NCBI GenBank assembly: GCA_023442085.1
Contig: JAEZMT010000296.1
Location: 1 to 24,579, forward strand
Length of the DNA: 24,579 bases
DNA from: Pseudomonadota bacterium
Lineage (GTDB): Bacteria; Pseudomonadota; Alphaproteobacteria; Rhizobiales; Xanthobacteraceae
Direction of reading: 5' to 3'
This document shows, one piece after another, positions 23,296 through 24,579 of this stretch (positions are counted from its first letter, which is position 1; each line of letters opens with the position of its first letter). The notes beneath the pieces are model-generated. The model saw only the letters and a list, made by a program, of their open reading frames with translations. It made no database searches and was not told the origin of the DNA. The position numbers and the translations under genes were made by a program.

Positions 23296-24105
23296 TCAGA
23301 CGGTGACGAAGACGTCATGGCGCTGGCTCGCATGCCACGGGACCACCAGGCGCTCCACGAGGTCGATCACCCAGAACAGCACCACGCCGATGAGCGCGAG
23401 CACGATCAGGGCGGCGAACATGGTGGGCAGCTCGAAATTGCCGATGGAGCGCTGGAGCACGAAGCCGAGGCCGGAATTCGAGCCCACGAACTCGCCCACC
23501 ACCGCGCCCACCACCGCCAGCGTCACCGACACCTTGAGGCCGGCGAAGATGGCCGGCATCGCGTGGGGCAGGCTCACCATGGCGAAGGTCTGCAGGCGCG
23601 AGGCCTTCATGGAGCGGGCGAGGTCGCGCATGTCCGCCTCCACCGACTTGAAGCCCTGCACCCCGGCCACCACCACCGGGAACACCCCGAGCAGGAAGGC
23701 GGAGATCACCTTCGGCACGATGCCGAAGCCGAACCACACCACGAAGAGCGGCGCGATGGCGACCTTCGGGATGGACTGGGAGAACACCAGCAGCGGGTAG
23801 AGATAGGCCTCGATGGTGCGCGAGCCGGCGATCAGCATGGCGAGCGGGATGCCGATGGCGGCCGACAGCGCGAATCCGGCGAGGGTCGCGATGGTGGTGG
23901 GTACCGCCTCGCGCGCCAGCATGGCGCCGTCGTTGCGGAAGGCGAGCATCACATCCCACGGGGTGGGGATGAGATAGGCCGGGATCTGGAAGATGCGAAC
24001 CGACAGCTCCCAGATGGCGATGAGGATCACCAGCAGGCCCAGCGGCCGCGCCCACGGCGCGTCGATGACGGCGAGCACGGGATTCCTGTGGCGCGGCGAC
24101 GCCAT
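23296..24105 (-). CDS. ABC transporter permease (SsuC/TauC-type)
   Basis: A protein of 269 residues from ATG 24105, with GGGAGGAA six bases upstream. The first membrane segment is PLGLLVILIAIWELSV; further segments include TIATLAGFALSAAIGIPLAML, YPLLVFSQSIPKVAIAPLF, VISAFLLGVFPVVVAGV, VSVTLAVVGAVVGEFVG and AALIVLALIGVVLFWVI, about six in total. The EAA-type loop appears as ARSMKASRLQTFAMVSLPHAMPAIFAGLK (quoted in two parts: ARSMKASRLQTF, then AMVSLPHAMPAIFAGLK). First gene of the operon; its stop lies 10 bases before the ATPase start, so the two are translationally coupled. Confidence 0.95.
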   Translation of the reverse strand: MASPRHRNPVLAVIDAPWARPLGLLVILIAIWELSVRIFQIPAYLIPTPWDVMLAFRNDGAMLAREAVPTTIATLAGFALSAAIGIPLAMLIAGSRTIEAYLYPLLVFSQSIPKVAIAPLFVVWFGFGIVPKVISAFLLGVFPVVVAGVQGFKSVEADMRDLARSMKASRLQTFAMVSLPHAMPAIFAGLKVSVTLAVVGAVVGEFVGSNSGLGFVLQRSIGNFELPTMFAALIVLALIGVVLFWVIDLVERLVVPWHASQRHDVFVTV

Positions 24106-24134
24106 GCGGCTTCCTCCCTTTGGTTTGTCTCGGC

Positions 24135-24157
24135 CGGGACTCTGCGGTCCCGTTTTT
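24135..24157 (+). terminator. Possible intrinsic terminator or leader hairpin upstream of the ABC operon
   Basis: CGGGAC-N6-GTCCCG (24135-24152) is followed on the plus strand by TTTTT (24153-24157), the form of a short Rho-independent terminator. On the minus strand the same hairpin sits in the predicted 5' leader of the permease mRNA, about 12-30 bases from the predicted transcription start. Plus-strand use could stop antisense reading between the divergent genes. The stem is only 6 bp. Confidence 0.4.
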
Positions 24158-24174
24158 AACTAACTAGTGAATTA
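24157..24174. promoter_or_regulatory. Operator-like imperfect palindrome over the ABC operon promoter
   Basis: TAACTA-ACTAGT-GAATTA is centred on the perfect palindrome ACTAGT, with outer TAA/TTA also symmetric. It overlaps the -10 box and predicted transcription start of the ABC operon promoter, the position expected for a repressor site. The regulator family is not identifiable from the site and no regulator gene is adjacent within the window. Confidence 0.5.
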
Positions 24175-24199
24175 CATTTCCCGCGGCGTCCGTTGTCAA
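24171..24199 (-). promoter_or_regulatory. Sigma-70 type promoter of the ABC/enolase/DUF993 operon
   Basis: On the minus strand TTGACA (24199-24194) is followed by a 17-base spacer and TGTAAT (24176-24171): a perfect -35 and a 5-of-6 -10 at optimal spacing. Predicted transcription starts near 24164, leaving a leader of about 60 bases before the permease ATG. This is the strongest housekeeping promoter match seen in the window. Confidence 0.75.
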
Positions 24200-24346
24200 G
24201 CCCGCCAAGGCGGAGTGAAACCGCACCGAGGTAGCGAAGGCCGGCTTTTTGCCGCCGCTTTTCCCGCTGCAACTTCTGCCGCACCGCAGCGAAAGCCTTG
24301 AGCCGGTCGCGCTTTCCAGCTTATCTCGGTAGGGGAGGCTTCCACG

Positions 24347-24403
24347 ATGCCGCGTCGCTGTCCAGACACACGGCCGCTACCGCGCCCTGGCGCGGAGGCC
24401 TGA
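24347..24403 (+). CDS. Possible 18-residue leader peptide before the thioesterase
   Basis: ATG 24347 follows TAGGGGAGG at about seven bases, a better ribosome site than most genes here. It encodes MPRRCPDTRPLPRPGAEA and stops at 24401-24403, three bases before the thioesterase ATG. The ribosome site of the thioesterase (GGAGG, 24394-24398) lies inside this ORF, so the two would be translationally coupled. It could be a chance ORF; no family is recognisable. Confidence 0.35.
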   Translation: MPRRCPDTRPLPRPGAEA

Positions 24404-24406
24404 GCC

Positions 24407-24579
24407 ATGCGCCTCGTCTGCCTGCCCCATGCCGGCGGCTCCGCCGTGCTCTACCGCACCTGGAAGGCCGCGCTCCTCGGCCTCGCCACCGTGGACAGTC
24501 CCGAACTGCCCGGTCGCGGCAGCCGCCACGGCGCGCCTTTGCCGGCGAGCCTTCCGGCGCTGGCCGAGGACATCGCCGC
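24407..24579 (+). CDS. Type II thioesterase (alpha/beta hydrolase), 3' truncated by window end
   Basis: Starts at ATG 24407 with GGAGG eight bases upstream; the first 57 codons are visible and the frame is open at the edge. RLVCLPHAGGSAVLYRTW and DSPELPGRGSRHGAPL are the N-terminal hallmarks of GrsT/TesA-like type II thioesterases, which remove mis-loaded acyl groups from the carrier domains of non-ribosomal peptide and polyketide synthases. The catalytic GxSxG lies beyond the window. It suggests a natural-product or siderophore cluster to the right. It is divergent from the ABC operon. Confidence 0.85.
   Translation, partial: MRLVCLPHAGGSAVLYRTWKAALLGLATVDSPELPGRGSRHGAPLPASLPALAEDIA

Overview
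This window is GC-rich chromosomal DNA whose codon use, protein families and regulatory signals fit an alphaproteobacterium, most likely of the order Hyphomicrobiales (inference). A BchE-type anaerobic cyclase at the left edge and a complete biliverdin-binding bacteriophytochrome suggest a phototrophic or photoresponsive purple-bacterial lineage; BchE-family paralogues mean this is not proof of photosynthesis. Family calls come from motifs read by eye; no database search was run.

Layout. At 1-1185 (+) is the 3' part of the cobalamin-binding radical SAM gene (bchE-like). Two minus-strand genes follow: an exported adenosine deaminase (1196-2743) and an IalB-family periplasmic protein (2827-3480). 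At 3741-11204 (-) is a giant autotransporter of about 2,490 residues with a repetitive passenger, closed by a strong intrinsic terminator. An AT-rich regulatory gap of about 400 bp holding three palindromes separates it from a divergent AraC-type regulator (11605-12573, +). Next come a ChaC-like gamma-glutamylcyclotransferase (-), the bacteriophytochrome histidine kinase (13640-15811, +), a luciferase-like flavin oxidoreductase (+), OsmC (-), a membrane-anchored SGNH hydrolase (+) and a TerB-like/Coq4-like fusion (-).

The right end carries a minus-strand run that looks like one catabolic operon: ABC permease, ABC ATPase, enolase-superfamily enzyme and DUF993 (DHDPS-like) enzyme. It has a near-consensus sigma-70 promoter overlapped by an operator-like palindrome. 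Divergent to it, a type II thioesterase gene begins at 24407 behind an 18-codon leader ORF and runs off the window.

The most interesting candidates are: (i) the ABC/enolase/DUF993 operon as a possible undescribed dehydratase-aldolase-like acid catabolism route; (ii) the repeat-built autotransporter paired with an AraC regulator and IalB; (iii) a HisKA_2 bacteriophytochrome without an adjacent response regulator, near interlocked EcfG-like general-stress promoter motifs between osmC and the SGNH gene; and (iv) the TerB-Coq4 fusion with an intact HDxxH-x11-E metal motif.
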